Source: Clostridia bacterium (GTDB taxonomy: Bacteria > Bacillota > Clostridia > Peptostreptococcales > JAAYPU01). Taken from it: 47,643 nt of DNA. The position numbers and the translations under genes are program-made. Positions 25,868-34,796 of the stretch are shown here, one piece after another (within the stretch, counting starts at the first letter, position 1; the number at the start of each line of letters is the position of its first letter). The notes beneath the pieces were generated by a model. That model saw only the letters and a program-made list of their open reading frames with translations. It searched no databases and was not told the DNA's origin. The stretch lies in the NCBI GenBank assembly GCA_016278615.1, contig JADQBM010000001.1:1-47643 (forward strand). Direction: 5' to 3'.

Positions 25868-28249
25868 TCAAAAAGTACTCTGCTCTGTTCTAAGGATGAT
25901 ATCATCCTGTACACCTCTATCCAGTTCAGTAAAGAAGGCACTATATCCAGCAACTCTAATAATTAAACCCTTATGCTCTTGCGGGTTTTCTTGAGCAGCT
26001 CTTAATGTTTCAGAAGATACCACATTAAACTGAATATGCCATCCCCCCATGTCAAAGTATCCTAAGATGAGATCTAATAAACCTTCTTTACCTCTCTCAT
26101 CTTTTAGAAGCGTTGGGGTAAACTTTTGATTTAAAATTGTTCCATTTGTAATGATTTTGTGATTTAGTTTTGATGCAGAACTTGCAATTGCAGTAGGTCC
26201 AAATTTATCAGTACCATGTTCAGGACCAATACCATCAGCTAAAGCACCTCTTTTTAATTTACCATTAGGAAGTGCACCCACGTGTTGACCTAGTGGAACA
26301 TTTCCTGATACTGAATATATTCCCGGTCTGTATATACCGCCTCTTGTATTTTTATACTTGGATACTGTATCACAGTAAATTTGGGCGACTTCTGCCGCGA
26401 TTTCATCCACATAATCTTCATCATTTCCCCACTTTGGAGCTTTGTTAATAAGTTGTTGTCTTAATATTTCTTTTCCATTAAAGTCATTTCTCATAGCATC
26501 TAATAATTCATGCATTGTAATAGACTTTTCTTCAAATATTAATTTTTTCAGTGCTGCCAAGGAATTTGCAACATCTGCAAAACCAACAGCTTGAGGGCCC
26601 GTATAGTTGTATCTTGCACCACCCGAAGTGACATCTAAACCTACTTCTATACAATCATCCAAAACCAGCGAGAAGTAAGGTAGGGGGAAATGTTTGGCGT
26701 GAATTTTTTCTATAATCTGTAGAGCAATTACCATGTGCTTAACATATGCTTCTACCTGAATTTTAAATGCTTTAATTACATCTTCAATGTTATTGAAGTT
26801 ATTTGGATCACCTGTATTGGGGCCAATTTGTATTTCTTTTAGCTGACACACCCCGTCATTTAAAGCAAGTTCAAGTGCTTTTGCAATATTTGACATTGCC
26901 GCGTTTGTCATCCCATTACAATGTGGAGGCACTGCTTCAACACAACCAGAAATGCTATAGTCTCTAGCTTCTTCCAGTGGAACACCCGAAGACATTAAAA
27001 CAGATATACCAACATCATCATTAAAGAATTCAGGCTTACTTCTACCACTACTTACCACGTCAACAGCCTTCTTTAAAAAATGCTTTGGACTTTTAGTGTG
27101 TACTCTTACTGCTAAGTTTGGTTGGGGTAATAAAGTATTTCTTTCTGCTTCCAGGCACATTAGTGATAACTCATTTGTAACGTCTTCCCCAGTAGCATCA
27201 ATTCCACCTAGTACAAGATTTTCAGAAATAGAGAAACCAGCATAGTATTTTGCGCTTTCGTAACTGTAGGCTCTCATAATTTCTGTAAACTTTATCCACA
27301 AGCATTCCAATAGTTCTTGAACTTCTCCATCCACTATAGAACCTTCTTCAATACTTTTTTTGTAGTATGGATACATAAACTGATCAAATCTTCCAACAGA
27401 AACAGCTAAGCCGTTTTGCTCAATATATAACAACAAGTGAGAAAACCAGAAAGATTGAACCGCTTCTCTAAAATTTTCAGCAGGTTTTTCGGGAACATTA
27501 TCGCAAATTTCTGCTATACTTAATAACTCTTTCTTCCAACGTTCATCTTCTTCTATACGGGCTAATTCTCTTGCCTTGGCAGCATATCTATGGGCAAAGC
27601 TGATAATGGCATCACTAATAATAAGCATAGAGCAATATAGCTCGTACTTTTCTGAACTATCTGGCTGAGTCATATCAAGATTGCTCAGTTTTACATTAAT
27701 GTCTTCTTTTAACCCTGCGAATCCTTTTCCTAAAACTTTTTCGTAGTTAACGATAACGTGACCAATACTACCTGTCATATGAATATCTACAGAGAAAATT
27801 TGGTCTTGTAGCGTAACAAGCCGCTTTGTTTCTTCTGGTAATGCTTTTAAAACTAGAGATTTAGTATCTTTATTTTTCCAATATGGCAGAATATCTTCTA
27901 ATAGCTCTTTTTTTATATTGTCTTTTACAATTAATCTATCTTGTTCTCTTTTTTCAAATAAATCAATTTCTTCCTCCAAATAAGTACTTTCTGTTTCAGG
28001 AAAAAGAGGAGCAACTCTAAGGCTACTTGCCTGCGCCCCAACAATTAACTGGTCTTTTTGAATAAAAATAGTCATTTCATTAAGAACTTTTGAAATTGTC
28101 TTCGCACGCTTAAGAACCATTGGATCGCCTTCGTTTTCCTGATAAGCTTTAGTAACCAATCTAGCTCTTTCAATACAAATTTCTGGTTTAACATCTAACA
28201 ACTCATCGTTCAGTTTTATCGTTCTCCAATGTCTAACAGGGTTATTCAT
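25868..28249 (-). CDS. Glycyl radical enzyme 1, PFL2 (dehydratase/lyase) family
   Basis: Protein of 793 aa, cytosolic and oxygen-sensitive when activated. The active-site motif is SGCVEA with radical-relay Cys436 and Glu438, the general base of eliminating family members; the glycyl loop is RVAGYSAFF with Gly768. The Cys-loop continuation (VPPHCNGMTNAAM) differs from the GCVEP-type loops I know for glycerol/diol dehydratase and choline lyase. Substrate is unassigned. GRE dehydratases turn vicinal diols into aldehydes, which would fit the AOR and zinc alcohol dehydrogenase in the same operon (inference). AAAGGAGGAGT supports ATG 28249. C-S, C-N and C-C lyases of this family are alternatives. 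Confidence 0.9.
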   Translation of the reverse strand: MNNPVRHWRTIKLNDELLDVKPEICIERARLVTKAYQENEGDPMVLKRAKTISKVLNEMTIFIQKDQLIVGAQASSLRVAPLFPETESTYLEEEIDLFEKREQDRLIVKDNIKKELLEDILPYWKNKDTKSLVLKALPEETKRLVTLQDQIFSVDIHMTGSIGHVIVNYEKVLGKGFAGLKEDINVKLSNLDMTQPDSSEKYELYCSMLIISDAIISFAHRYAAKARELARIEEDERWKKELLSIAEICDNVPEKPAENFREAVQSFWFSHLLLYIEQNGLAVSVGRFDQFMYPYYKKSIEEGSIVDGEVQELLECLWIKFTEIMRAYSYESAKYYAGFSISENLVLGGIDATGEDVTNELSLMCLEAERNTLLPQPNLAVRVHTKSPKHFLKKAVDVVSSGRSKPEFFNDDVGISVLMSSGVPLEEARDYSISGCVEAVPPHCNGMTNAAMSNIAKALELALNDGVCQLKEIQIGPNTGDPNNFNNIEDVIKAFKIQVEAYVKHMVIALQIIEKIHAKHFPLPYFSLVLDDCIEVGLDVTSGGARYNYTGPQAVGFADVANSLAALKKLIFEEKSITMHELLDAMRNDFNGKEILRQQLINKAPKWGNDEDYVDEIAAEVAQIYCDTVSKYKNTRGGIYRPGIYSVSGNVPLGQHVGALPNGKLKRGALADGIGPEHGTDKFGPTAIASSASKLNHKIITNGTILNQKFTPTLLKDERGKEGLLDLILGYFDMGGWHIQFNVVSSETLRAAQENPQEHKGLIIRVAGYSAFFTELDRGVQDDIILRTEQSTF

Positions 28250-28313
28250 TCATACTCCTCCTTTAAAACACTTGTAACGTGTTTAACGTCAACAACATGC
28301 AAGATAACAACAG

Positions 28314-29339
28314 CTATATTCTTAGTAAAACCTTTAAATGTATTTGATCATTTATAGAAAAATTAATCGCTTCATTAACATCATCGATACTGTATTCATC
28401 TGTGATAATTTTCATTAAATCATCGTTTACCTGACCACTTTCAACAATACTTACAGCAGCTTTAAAATTCTCTAGGGAGTGAATCCGAACACCTTTTACA
28501 TTTAATTCTCTTGAGAAAATCGTTCTTGTGTCTACTGGATAATTCCCAGTAGGAACCCCTACTATTATAATTTTCCCTCCAGTTTTAGTAATATCAGTCA
28601 TCAACTTGGCACCAGGCGCAGAACCAGAAACTTCATAAACAGCATCAAAACCTTTTTTGTCAGTCATTTCTAATGCTTTTACCTCAACATCCTCATTTAA
28701 TGGATTAAATACATCAAAGCCTAATTCTTTGATAAACTTTATTCTATTTTCATTCACTTCACTTAATGCAATTTTTGAAGCACCATTTAATCTAGCTAAA
28801 ATAGCAATTAAAATTCCAATGGGGCCTCCTCCAATAACAAACGCAGTTTGGCCAATTAATAAATTGCTCTTTCTAATATCGTGAAGTGCTACCGCAATAG
28901 GCTCTACTAAAGCTGCAAGCCTTAAATCCACATTACTAGAAAGTTTAAAAACTTTTCTTAAGGGTACTTTTATATATTCTGCAAAGCATCCATTTGTATG
29001 AACTCCATATATTTTTAAATCTCCACAAACATTATCCATGCCTTTTCCACAGATTTCACACATTTCACATGAAGTGAAAGGTTGACCTACAACATTGTCT
29101 CCTACTTTTAGATCCGTTTCCCTATTAGTTCTTATTTCAACGATTTCACCAGAAAACTCATGACCAAGAACGACTGGTGGTTTTGCAGCTGGATGATGAC
29201 CTTGATAAACATGAACATCCGTACCACAAATACCTGCATACTTTACTTTAATCAATACTTGGTCATTGTCATTTAATTCAGGTTCACTTATATCTTCAAC
29301 AACTATGTTTTCAAAGTCTTTTAAAACAGCAGCTTTCAT
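28314..29339 (-). CDS. Zinc-dependent alcohol/polyol dehydrogenase 1 (MDR family)
   Basis: Protein of 341 aa. Catalytic zinc site: CGTDVH and GHE (VVLGHEFSGE) with a later Glu in VEP. Structural zinc: four cysteines in SCEMCEICGKGMDNVC. The NAD(P) site is VIGGGPIGIL. It interconverts a secondary alcohol or polyol with the ketone, or an aldehyde with an alcohol. As first gene of the long operon it is expressed from the promoter carrying the AAGAATGCCC repeats. It resembles sorbitol/threonine dehydrogenase-type enzymes; a paralogue is at 34797-35819. Confidence 0.88.
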   Translation of the reverse strand: MKAAVLKDFENIVVEDISEPELNDNDQVLIKVKYAGICGTDVHVYQGHHPAAKPPVVLGHEFSGEIVEIRTNRETDLKVGDNVVGQPFTSCEMCEICGKGMDNVCGDLKIYGVHTNGCFAEYIKVPLRKVFKLSSNVDLRLAALVEPIAVALHDIRKSNLLIGQTAFVIGGGPIGILIAILARLNGASKIALSEVNENRIKFIKELGFDVFNPLNEDVEVKALEMTDKKGFDAVYEVSGSAPGAKLMTDITKTGGKIIIVGVPTGNYPVDTRTIFSRELNVKGVRIHSLENFKAAVSIVESGQVNDDLMKIITDEYSIDDVNEAINFSINDQIHLKVLLRI

Positions 29340-29471
29340 GGTCCATCTCCTTTTGGTTTTTCTATTGGATAAATTCGGTTAAATTAATTTCATAAAATAA
29401 AAAAACGAACATAAATTTTAAAATTGTGTCAATAGGTCCTTTACCATTCAGTAAACTTATTCCTTAACACA

Positions 29472-29533
29472 ATTTTATCATTTACGCCCGTTTCAATTCA
29501 AAGGGCATTCTTAATATAAAAGGGGGCATTCTT
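29472..29533 (-). promoter_or_regulatory. Operon 1 promoter with AraC-type direct repeats
   Basis: Two direct copies of AAGAATGCCC (29524-29533 and 29503-29512) are exactly 21 bp apart, two helical turns. They sit next to a likely promoter, TTGAAT (29496-29501) - 18 bp - TAAAAT (29472-29477), on the minus strand. The spacing and position against the -35 suit activation by the AraC-type response regulator encoded upstream (31997-33604). Confidence 0.65.
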
Positions 29534-30930
29534 TACATGTTTAATATAATTTTACGCCCTAAAATGTTTACTTCAAACTCGTTGGAGGTTAAAATAATTA
29601 CACCTATCCTCTTTTCTGCTAAACTGTTAATTAGTTTTATCGTTAACTCTCTCATACTGGTATCAGAAGTAGAAAAAGGTTTAACGCATACAACAACTTT
29701 GGGTTTATATAAATGCCATCTATAATACACGAGTTTTTGAAAATCTTTTTCTGAAAACTTTTTAGCATTATCCAGCATATTTTTGCCGTCAAAAAAACGC
29801 TTATAATCTTTAGAAAAAATTCTTTTATAATGATGATACATCCAAAACCAATTAATTCTCTTTGATGTAATAAAACATAGATTATCACTAAAGTTTAAAT
29901 TATCAAAAACCATTTTTTCTGAGGCGTATTCATTAATAAAAGCGACACCTTTATTTAATGCTTGCCAATAATCATCTGCTAAATAGGGTTTGTCATCGAC
30001 AATTATCTCTCCCTTTTCAGGTTTTAATTTACCACTTAATAATTCTCTGATATTGTTTAACGCATTACCATCTTTATCGATTAAGCTAACAATTTCTCCT
30101 TCTTTTACTAAAAAACTCGTATTATTAAGCTCATTACTGGTGATGTTTTTAAATTCTATTGCTACTTTATCTGATTTTGACATTTGTTTCTGACTTTCAG
30201 ATATTTCTCTATAGAAATATGATTTTAACTGTCTGTCATCATAGTCATCAATATCAAAAGTCCATGTATTTACACCATTTTGCATTACAATAACTCTGTC
30301 GCAAAAAAACTGAAAAATATCGCTATAACTGTCTATTAGAATTATAGATATTCCCATATTCTTTATTTTTTTCACATAATCAAATATTTCTTTTATCTCC
30401 ACATCTGATAAATATGCTGATAGGTCTTTTAGTATAATAATTTTTGCGCCTGAGGTGTAGGCTTTTGCAATTTCAATAGATTTTTTTTGAAGGTTGTTCA
30501 AGTTTCCAACAATTGTAGAAGGATTAAGGGGAATGTTTAATATGTTTAAAATTTCACTGGCTCTAAAATTTATATCCTTATAGTTAATAAAAAATCCTTT
30601 ATAACTATACTTCATAACAAAAATGTTTTCACTAATAGTCAGCTTGTCTATTAATACGCTTTTCTCTTGAATTAATACGATATTTTTTCTCAGAAAATCA
30701 TCATTATGATTATTGAACAAAACAGGTTGATCGTCAAAACATATTCGTCCTGTTGTACATGGAATAATACCTAAGAGCAAATTGATTAAGTAATTCTTTT
30801 CTTTTACATTATCAATAAATACGCCTATTACTTCATTTTGATAAAGATTTAAGAAAAATTGATTAAGAACTCTGTTATTTTTTGAGTCATCTACTATCAC
30901 ATTTTCTATTCTTAAAATTTCGTGTTTCAT
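29533..30930 (-). CDS. ATPase-dead RbsA-like ABC protein
   Basis: Protein of 465 aa that aligns along its length with RbsA-type double cassettes but lacks the catalytic motifs. Where Walker A should be it reads GVFIDNVKEKN (NBD1) and SLIDKDGNALNN (NBD2); NBD1 signature is NLNNLQKK instead of LSxGQQQ; Walker B DEP is replaced by LKDLSAYL and CVKPFSTSD. The fold core (IEIAKAY, CDRVIVMQNG) is retained and the frame is fully open, so it is not simply a pseudogene. It is encoded 43 bp after the histidine kinase and before the transporter operon. A regulatory subunit linking transporter and kinase is a plausible role (inference). Confidence 0.8.
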   Translation of the reverse strand: MKHEILRIENVIVDDSKNNRVLNQFFLNLYQNEVIGVFIDNVKEKNYLINLLLGIIPCTTGRICFDDQPVLFNNHNDDFLRKNIVLIQEKSVLIDKLTISENIFVMKYSYKGFFINYKDINFRASEILNILNIPLNPSTIVGNLNNLQKKSIEIAKAYTSGAKIIILKDLSAYLSDVEIKEIFDYVKKIKNMGISIILIDSYSDIFQFFCDRVIVMQNGVNTWTFDIDDYDDRQLKSYFYREISESQKQMSKSDKVAIEFKNITSNELNNTSFLVKEGEIVSLIDKDGNALNNIRELLSGKLKPEKGEIIVDDKPYLADDYWQALNKGVAFINEYASEKMVFDNLNFSDNLCFITSKRINWFWMYHHYKRIFSKDYKRFFDGKNMLDNAKKFSEKDFQKLVYYRWHLYKPKVVVCVKPFSTSDTSMRELTIKLINSLAEKRIGVIILTSNEFEVNILGRKIILNM

Positions 30931-30973
30931 ATTCTCCTCTCCTCTAATATTTCATTTCATAATAGCAACCTAC

Positions 30974-31984
30974 TTATTTAAAAAAGGGTAAAGTAATCTC
31001 TACATTAGTACCAAAATTCACTACACTAGAAAGTCTAATTCCGTATTTTTCTCCAAATAGAAGCTTAATTCTATTGCTTACATTTGTAAGTGCAATACCT
31101 CCAGAGGAAGCATATTCTTCGTCATCTTTTTCTACCGTAATTTTATATAGTTTTTCATTTATTTTCTTTACTTTTTCTTTGTCAATGCCTATACCATCAT
31201 CTTGAATATTTATAATTATTCTGCTAGTAGTAGGATGGATATCAATATTGACAATTCCCTTACCTACTTTATATTCTAATCCATGAACAATTGCATTTTC
31301 AATTATAGGTTGCATCGTTAGCTTAGGAATTTTATACTGAAGATGTGATTCCTCTTCATATTTTATATCTATATTAATTTTATCTCCAAACCTAAATTTT
31401 TGAATGTTAAAATAATTTAGTACGTTAGAGATTTCTTCTTCAATCGTAACTAAATGTTCCACATTTGAAATGGTGTATCTAAAAAATGTTGCCAATGCTT
31501 CGATAATATCGGCAATATCTTCTACTCCTTCTGAAATAGCATCCCCTCTAATAGCTTCTAGAATATTGTATAGAAAATGAGGATTAATTTGATTTTGTAA
31601 TGCAAGATATTCGGCATATTTGTTGGCTTGCTGTATAGATTTTTGATCATATAGCTGTTCTTTATTTTTCAAATAACTCATTTCCATGGCATCTGAGAAA
31701 TAACATGTAGCATTTTCTAAAATATCGTAATCATGCCCTTTAATATACTGTTGTAAATATCTTTCAATTTTTTTAAAAGGCAGAATAATAATTCTATTAC
31801 AAAGGTATAAAAATAATAAAAATAGAATAAACAAAACTAAAAAAATAATTTTAAAAAACATACTGACTTCGTAAAGTGAAATCAATAAGAAACCTGTTAA
31901 AAAAAGGAGGGAAAAAAGGAATAAACCTATGATTCCATAAATCTTAATTCTTTTATCCAAATTAAATTTGTTTATAAGTTTCAT
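30974..31984 (-). CDS. Sensor histidine kinase, YesM/LytS-like, without extracellular sensor domain
   Basis: Protein of 336 aa. Two adjacent TM helices (residues about 15-37 and 41-63) are separated by only a few residues (SLYEVS), so no periplasmic sensing domain exists. The His_kinase motif LQNQINPHFLYN gives the phosphorylated His; HATPase has QPIIENAIVHGLEY and DDGIGID. It phosphorylates the response regulator encoded just upstream. YesM-type kinases normally carry a large extracellular dCache domain, so this one must receive its signal from another protein, perhaps the transporter or the dead ABC protein that follows. Confidence 0.9.
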   Translation of the reverse strand: MKLINKFNLDKRIKIYGIIGLFLFSLLFLTGFLLISLYEVSMFFKIIFLVLFILFLLFLYLCNRIIILPFKKIERYLQQYIKGHDYDILENATCYFSDAMEMSYLKNKEQLYDQKSIQQANKYAEYLALQNQINPHFLYNILEAIRGDAISEGVEDIADIIEALATFFRYTISNVEHLVTIEEEISNVLNYFNIQKFRFGDKINIDIKYEEESHLQYKIPKLTMQPIIENAIVHGLEYKVGKGIVNIDIHPTTSRIIINIQDDGIGIDKEKVKKINEKLYKITVEKDDEEYASSGGIALTNVSNRIKLLFGEKYGIRLSSVVNFGTNVEITLPFFK

Positions 31985-31996
31985 TTTACACCTCTA

Positions 31997-33604
31997 TCAG
32001 CAATAAAACTTCCTATATTTAGAAGGGCTTAACCCCGTAATCTTTTTAAATTGTTTAGCAAAATGTTTAACATCATTATACCCCACATCAAAAGAAATCT
32101 GGTCTATTGATTTCTCTTGGTCTCTTAACATCTCTTGAGCTTTGTTCACACGAACCATGGTTAAATATTCTAAGAAATTTGTTCCTGTTTCCTTTTTAAA
32201 TAAGGTGGAAAAATAGGCAGTACAAAAACCTATTGATGAACTAACCTCTTCAAGTGTTATAGGCTTATTATAGTTTTCGTTTATATACCCTTTAGCAAAA
32301 CGAATAGGCTTGTTATTCTGCTGTTTTTTATTTTCTAAAAGCTCATTAAATATTTTGCTAATAAAACAATACACATAATTAAAAATACTTTCTATGCTGC
32401 TACACATATTTAATTCATAATAAAAGTTATCTAACATTTCTTGTTCCATATTAGTATTATCGACATTTTTAAGCTTGTAAAAATAAATGTCTATTAATTC
32501 TTTAATGACATCAAAAACCAGCTTACCATTTATATTTTCGCTTTCCTTGAGATTGCTTTTTATCAAATTGAAGGTTTGTAAAAGGTTTTCTTCTGTTATG
32601 ATATATAAATCATCACCAATTTGACGCCTTATGTCTTTTGTAATGATATTATCTCTGCTTAAATCAATCGTTGCTGTACCTTCGATAATTTTGTTTGTCC
32701 CATAAATCAGCCTGTCATAAGTAGCAAAATACGCTTGTTTTATGGTTGTAGATACTTGATTAATATCTACTGCATTTCCTAAACCAATAGTAACTCTAAG
32801 GTTATCAAAAAGTTCTCTTAATAAAGTAATCTCTTCTAAAGCAAATAGTAAAATTTTTCGAATACTCTTTTCCTTGTCTTCACTATAATTAATTAAAAAG
32901 CAAGTACCTTTATCTGAAGTATAGATCATGTAATCAGAACATACTTCTTTAAGACTTTTCGAAATTATTTCTAATGATTTTTTTTCTAGCATATTCTTTA
33001 TATTAATATTTTTTGTTGAGTTATTGATATCAGTTTTTAAAATTAAGGCTTGAAATAAATTTTCAGTAAAATTAAACCGATACTCTGTATTTAGGCTTTT
33101 TAAATCCAGTTCGGTTCTTAAATAGTTTTCGTTTTCAAAATAGTTTTTAACAAAGCTTTCTTGCAAGAATTTTTCATCTCTTTTAATCTGCTCTTTTATT
33201 GCTATATCTTCAGATTTTTTGCTGGCATTTTGTTCATATTTTTCTACCATTTTTTGTAATGTATTGTTAATTTCTTGCTTGTTTATAGGTTTCAATAAAT
33301 AATCTTTAACACCATATTTTATGGCATTATGCGCATATTCAAAATGCTTATAACCACTAATAATTATTAAGTCTATATCCCGATTCAACTCTTTAACACG
33401 TTTAATTAATTCAATTCCATCATAACCAGGCATCCTAATATCAGTAATAACAATATTAGGATTATGCTCTTTAATCATCTCAAAAGAAGAAATCCCATCA
33501 TTTGCTATACCAATAAGCTCTATATCTAAACGATTCCAGTCAATTAAATTACTGATTAGTCGTGCTACCCTAGGCTCATCATCACAAATCATCAGTTTAT
33601 ACAT
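31997..33604 (-). CDS. Response regulator with AraC-type DNA-binding domain, YesN-like
   Basis: About 535 aa. The receiver domain (residues about 1-120) has acidic pocket CDDEP, phosphoacceptor Asp in VITDIRMPG and LLKPI lysine. A long linker region follows, then an AraC HTH at the C-terminus (YNKPITLEEVSSSIGFCTAY and IDQISFDVGYNDVKHFAKQF). Start chosen at ATG 33604, where the receiver begins and AAAGGGCGG precedes; the 36 extra upstream codons are AT-rich and unlike the family. It is first in an operon with the kinase and the dead ABC protein; probable target is the promoter at 29472-29533. Confidence 0.9.
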   Translation of the reverse strand: MYKLMICDDEPRVARLISNLIDWNRLDIELIGIANDGISSFEMIKEHNPNIVITDIRMPGYDGIELIKRVKELNRDIDLIIISGYKHFEYAHNAIKYGVKDYLLKPINKQEINNTLQKMVEKYEQNASKKSEDIAIKEQIKRDEKFLQESFVKNYFENENYLRTELDLKSLNTEYRFNFTENLFQALILKTDINNSTKNINIKNMLEKKSLEIISKSLKEVCSDYMIYTSDKGTCFLINYSEDKEKSIRKILLFALEEITLLRELFDNLRVTIGLGNAVDINQVSTTIKQAYFATYDRLIYGTNKIIEGTATIDLSRDNIITKDIRRQIGDDLYIITEENLLQTFNLIKSNLKESENINGKLVFDVIKELIDIYFYKLKNVDNTNMEQEMLDNFYYELNMCSSIESIFNYVYCFISKIFNELLENKKQQNNKPIRFAKGYINENYNKPITLEEVSSSIGFCTAYFSTLFKKETGTNFLEYLTMVRVNKAQEMLRDQEKSIDQISFDVGYNDVKHFAKQFKKITGLSPSKYRKFYC

Positions 33605-34016
33605 ATTTGTCCGCCCTTTCGTAATAGAGACTACTATCTTAAATTGTTCTACAACCTTAATAATTTTTTTATCAATATTTACTTTCTGGTTTTTATAAAA
33701 ATTTGATAACAAATTTTTAAAACTTTGTTATCACTTTCTTTCTACGTTTAAATTGAATAATTTACTAAATCCCAGTATTTAGTTGCTATATGCCACCTTA
33801 ATATATGTTATTATACATTATTTTTGTCTAAATTACAGTTTTCGTGAAATGGAAATCCTAGGAAATATAAGTGACCTTTAAAAGTCATAGAAATAAAAAT
33901 GAAATCAAAAAGGTTTTTAAGAGCTCGAAGAGAATTGGCAGTTACTCTCAAAGCTCTTTCATTTCCATTGGAAATAAATAAAAAATTCATTTCCATTTTA
34001 TTATTTGTTGGATATA
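33605..34016. other. Intergenic region before the two-component operon
   Basis: No gene seen. It holds the terminator of the downstream-reading SDR operon (33919-33958) and repeated ATTTCCATT words: TTCATTTCCATT occurs twice (about 33958 and 33989) and inverted as GAAATGGAAAT near 33847. These could be regulator sites for the two-component operon, but no regulator can be matched. Confidence 0.45.
33919..33958 (-). terminator. Terminator of the TK2-cupin-ADH2-SDR2 operon
   Basis: Arms AAGAGCTTTGAGAG and CTCTTCGAGCTCTT pair with two mismatches around a 12-base loop, followed on the minus strand by AAAAACCTTTTTG. It lies 58 bp past the SDR stop. Confidence 0.65.
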
Positions 34017-34781
34017 CTATTCTGTTTTATCTTGTCTTGGTTGACCTGTATGAATTTCAAGTCCTCCTGATACAGGAATATTTGCACCCATAATCCATGA
34101 TGCCTTATCAGATGCCAGGAAATACATTACTTCTGCAACTTCTTCTGATGTGCCCATTCTTTTGGCTGGGAAAGCAGCATTAAAAGAATTCAAGACTTCT
34201 TGAGTAGCTCCAGTTAAAAACATAGGCGTCAATGTTGCACCGGGACACACAGCATTAACTCGAATTCCTTTTTCAGCATAGTCTAGTGCCATAGACCGAG
34301 TAAGGTTCACCACAGCCCCTTTAGCACCACAGTATGCTGCAGCATTGTAGTCTCCAGCCAAACCAGAAACAGAAGCCGTATTTACAATACTTCCTTTTTT
34401 TCTATTTAGCATATCCGGAACAAAATACTTGGCAGAAAGATATATAGACTTCACATCTACATTAAATAATTTATCCCAATCTTCTGATTTGGTTTCATGT
34501 AAAGGTCCCCCGGAAAAAATACCTGCATTATTGATGAGGCTATCACAACCACCTATCTTCTCAATGGTGAAATCGTATAGTTTTTTCATGTCCTCATCTT
34601 TACTTACATCACCAAGCATAAAATAGACATCCTCATAACCTGCTTCCTTGAGTTCTTTGATAAAGGTTTCCCCTTCATTCTGATTAATCCCAATACAGAC
34701 AACTTGACACCCATTTTTTAGAAACAATTTTACTGCAGCTCGTCCCATTCCAGATGTACCACCCGTTATTACGACTCTCAT
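34017..34781 (-). CDS. Short-chain dehydrogenase/reductase (SDR 2, HTGQPR tail)
   Basis: Protein of 254 aa, classical SDR: GGTSGMG, NNAG, catalytic Ser in NTASVSG, and YCGAKG (YxxxK) with NAVCPG. Its tail GGLEIHTGQPRQDK and the motif GDYNAAAY pair it with SDR 1 at 16192-16989 (GDYDCCAY and HTGQPR). It is last in the operon transketolase-cupin-alcohol dehydrogenase-SDR, 15 bp after the dehydrogenase gene. The operon is probably repressed by the GntR protein through the site at 38245-38256. It probably acts on the same class of hydroxy/keto intermediate as SDR 1; identity unknown. Confidence 0.88.
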   Translation of the reverse strand: MRVVITGGTSGMGRAAVKLFLKNGCQVVCIGINQNEGETFIKELKEAGYEDVYFMLGDVSKDEDMKKLYDFTIEKIGGCDSLINNAGIFSGGPLHETKSEDWDKLFNVDVKSIYLSAKYFVPDMLNRKKGSIVNTASVSGLAGDYNAAAYCGAKGAVVNLTRSMALDYAEKGIRVNAVCPGATLTPMFLTGATQEVLNSFNAAFPAKRMGTSEEVAEVMYFLASDKASWIMGANIPVSGGLEIHTGQPRQDKTE

Positions 34782-34796
34782 ATTAACACCTCTTTC

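Noticed and set aside
33605..33712. N-terminal extension of the response regulator
   Set aside because: The 36 codons are AT-rich and precede a good ribosome site and a canonical receiver start at 33604.
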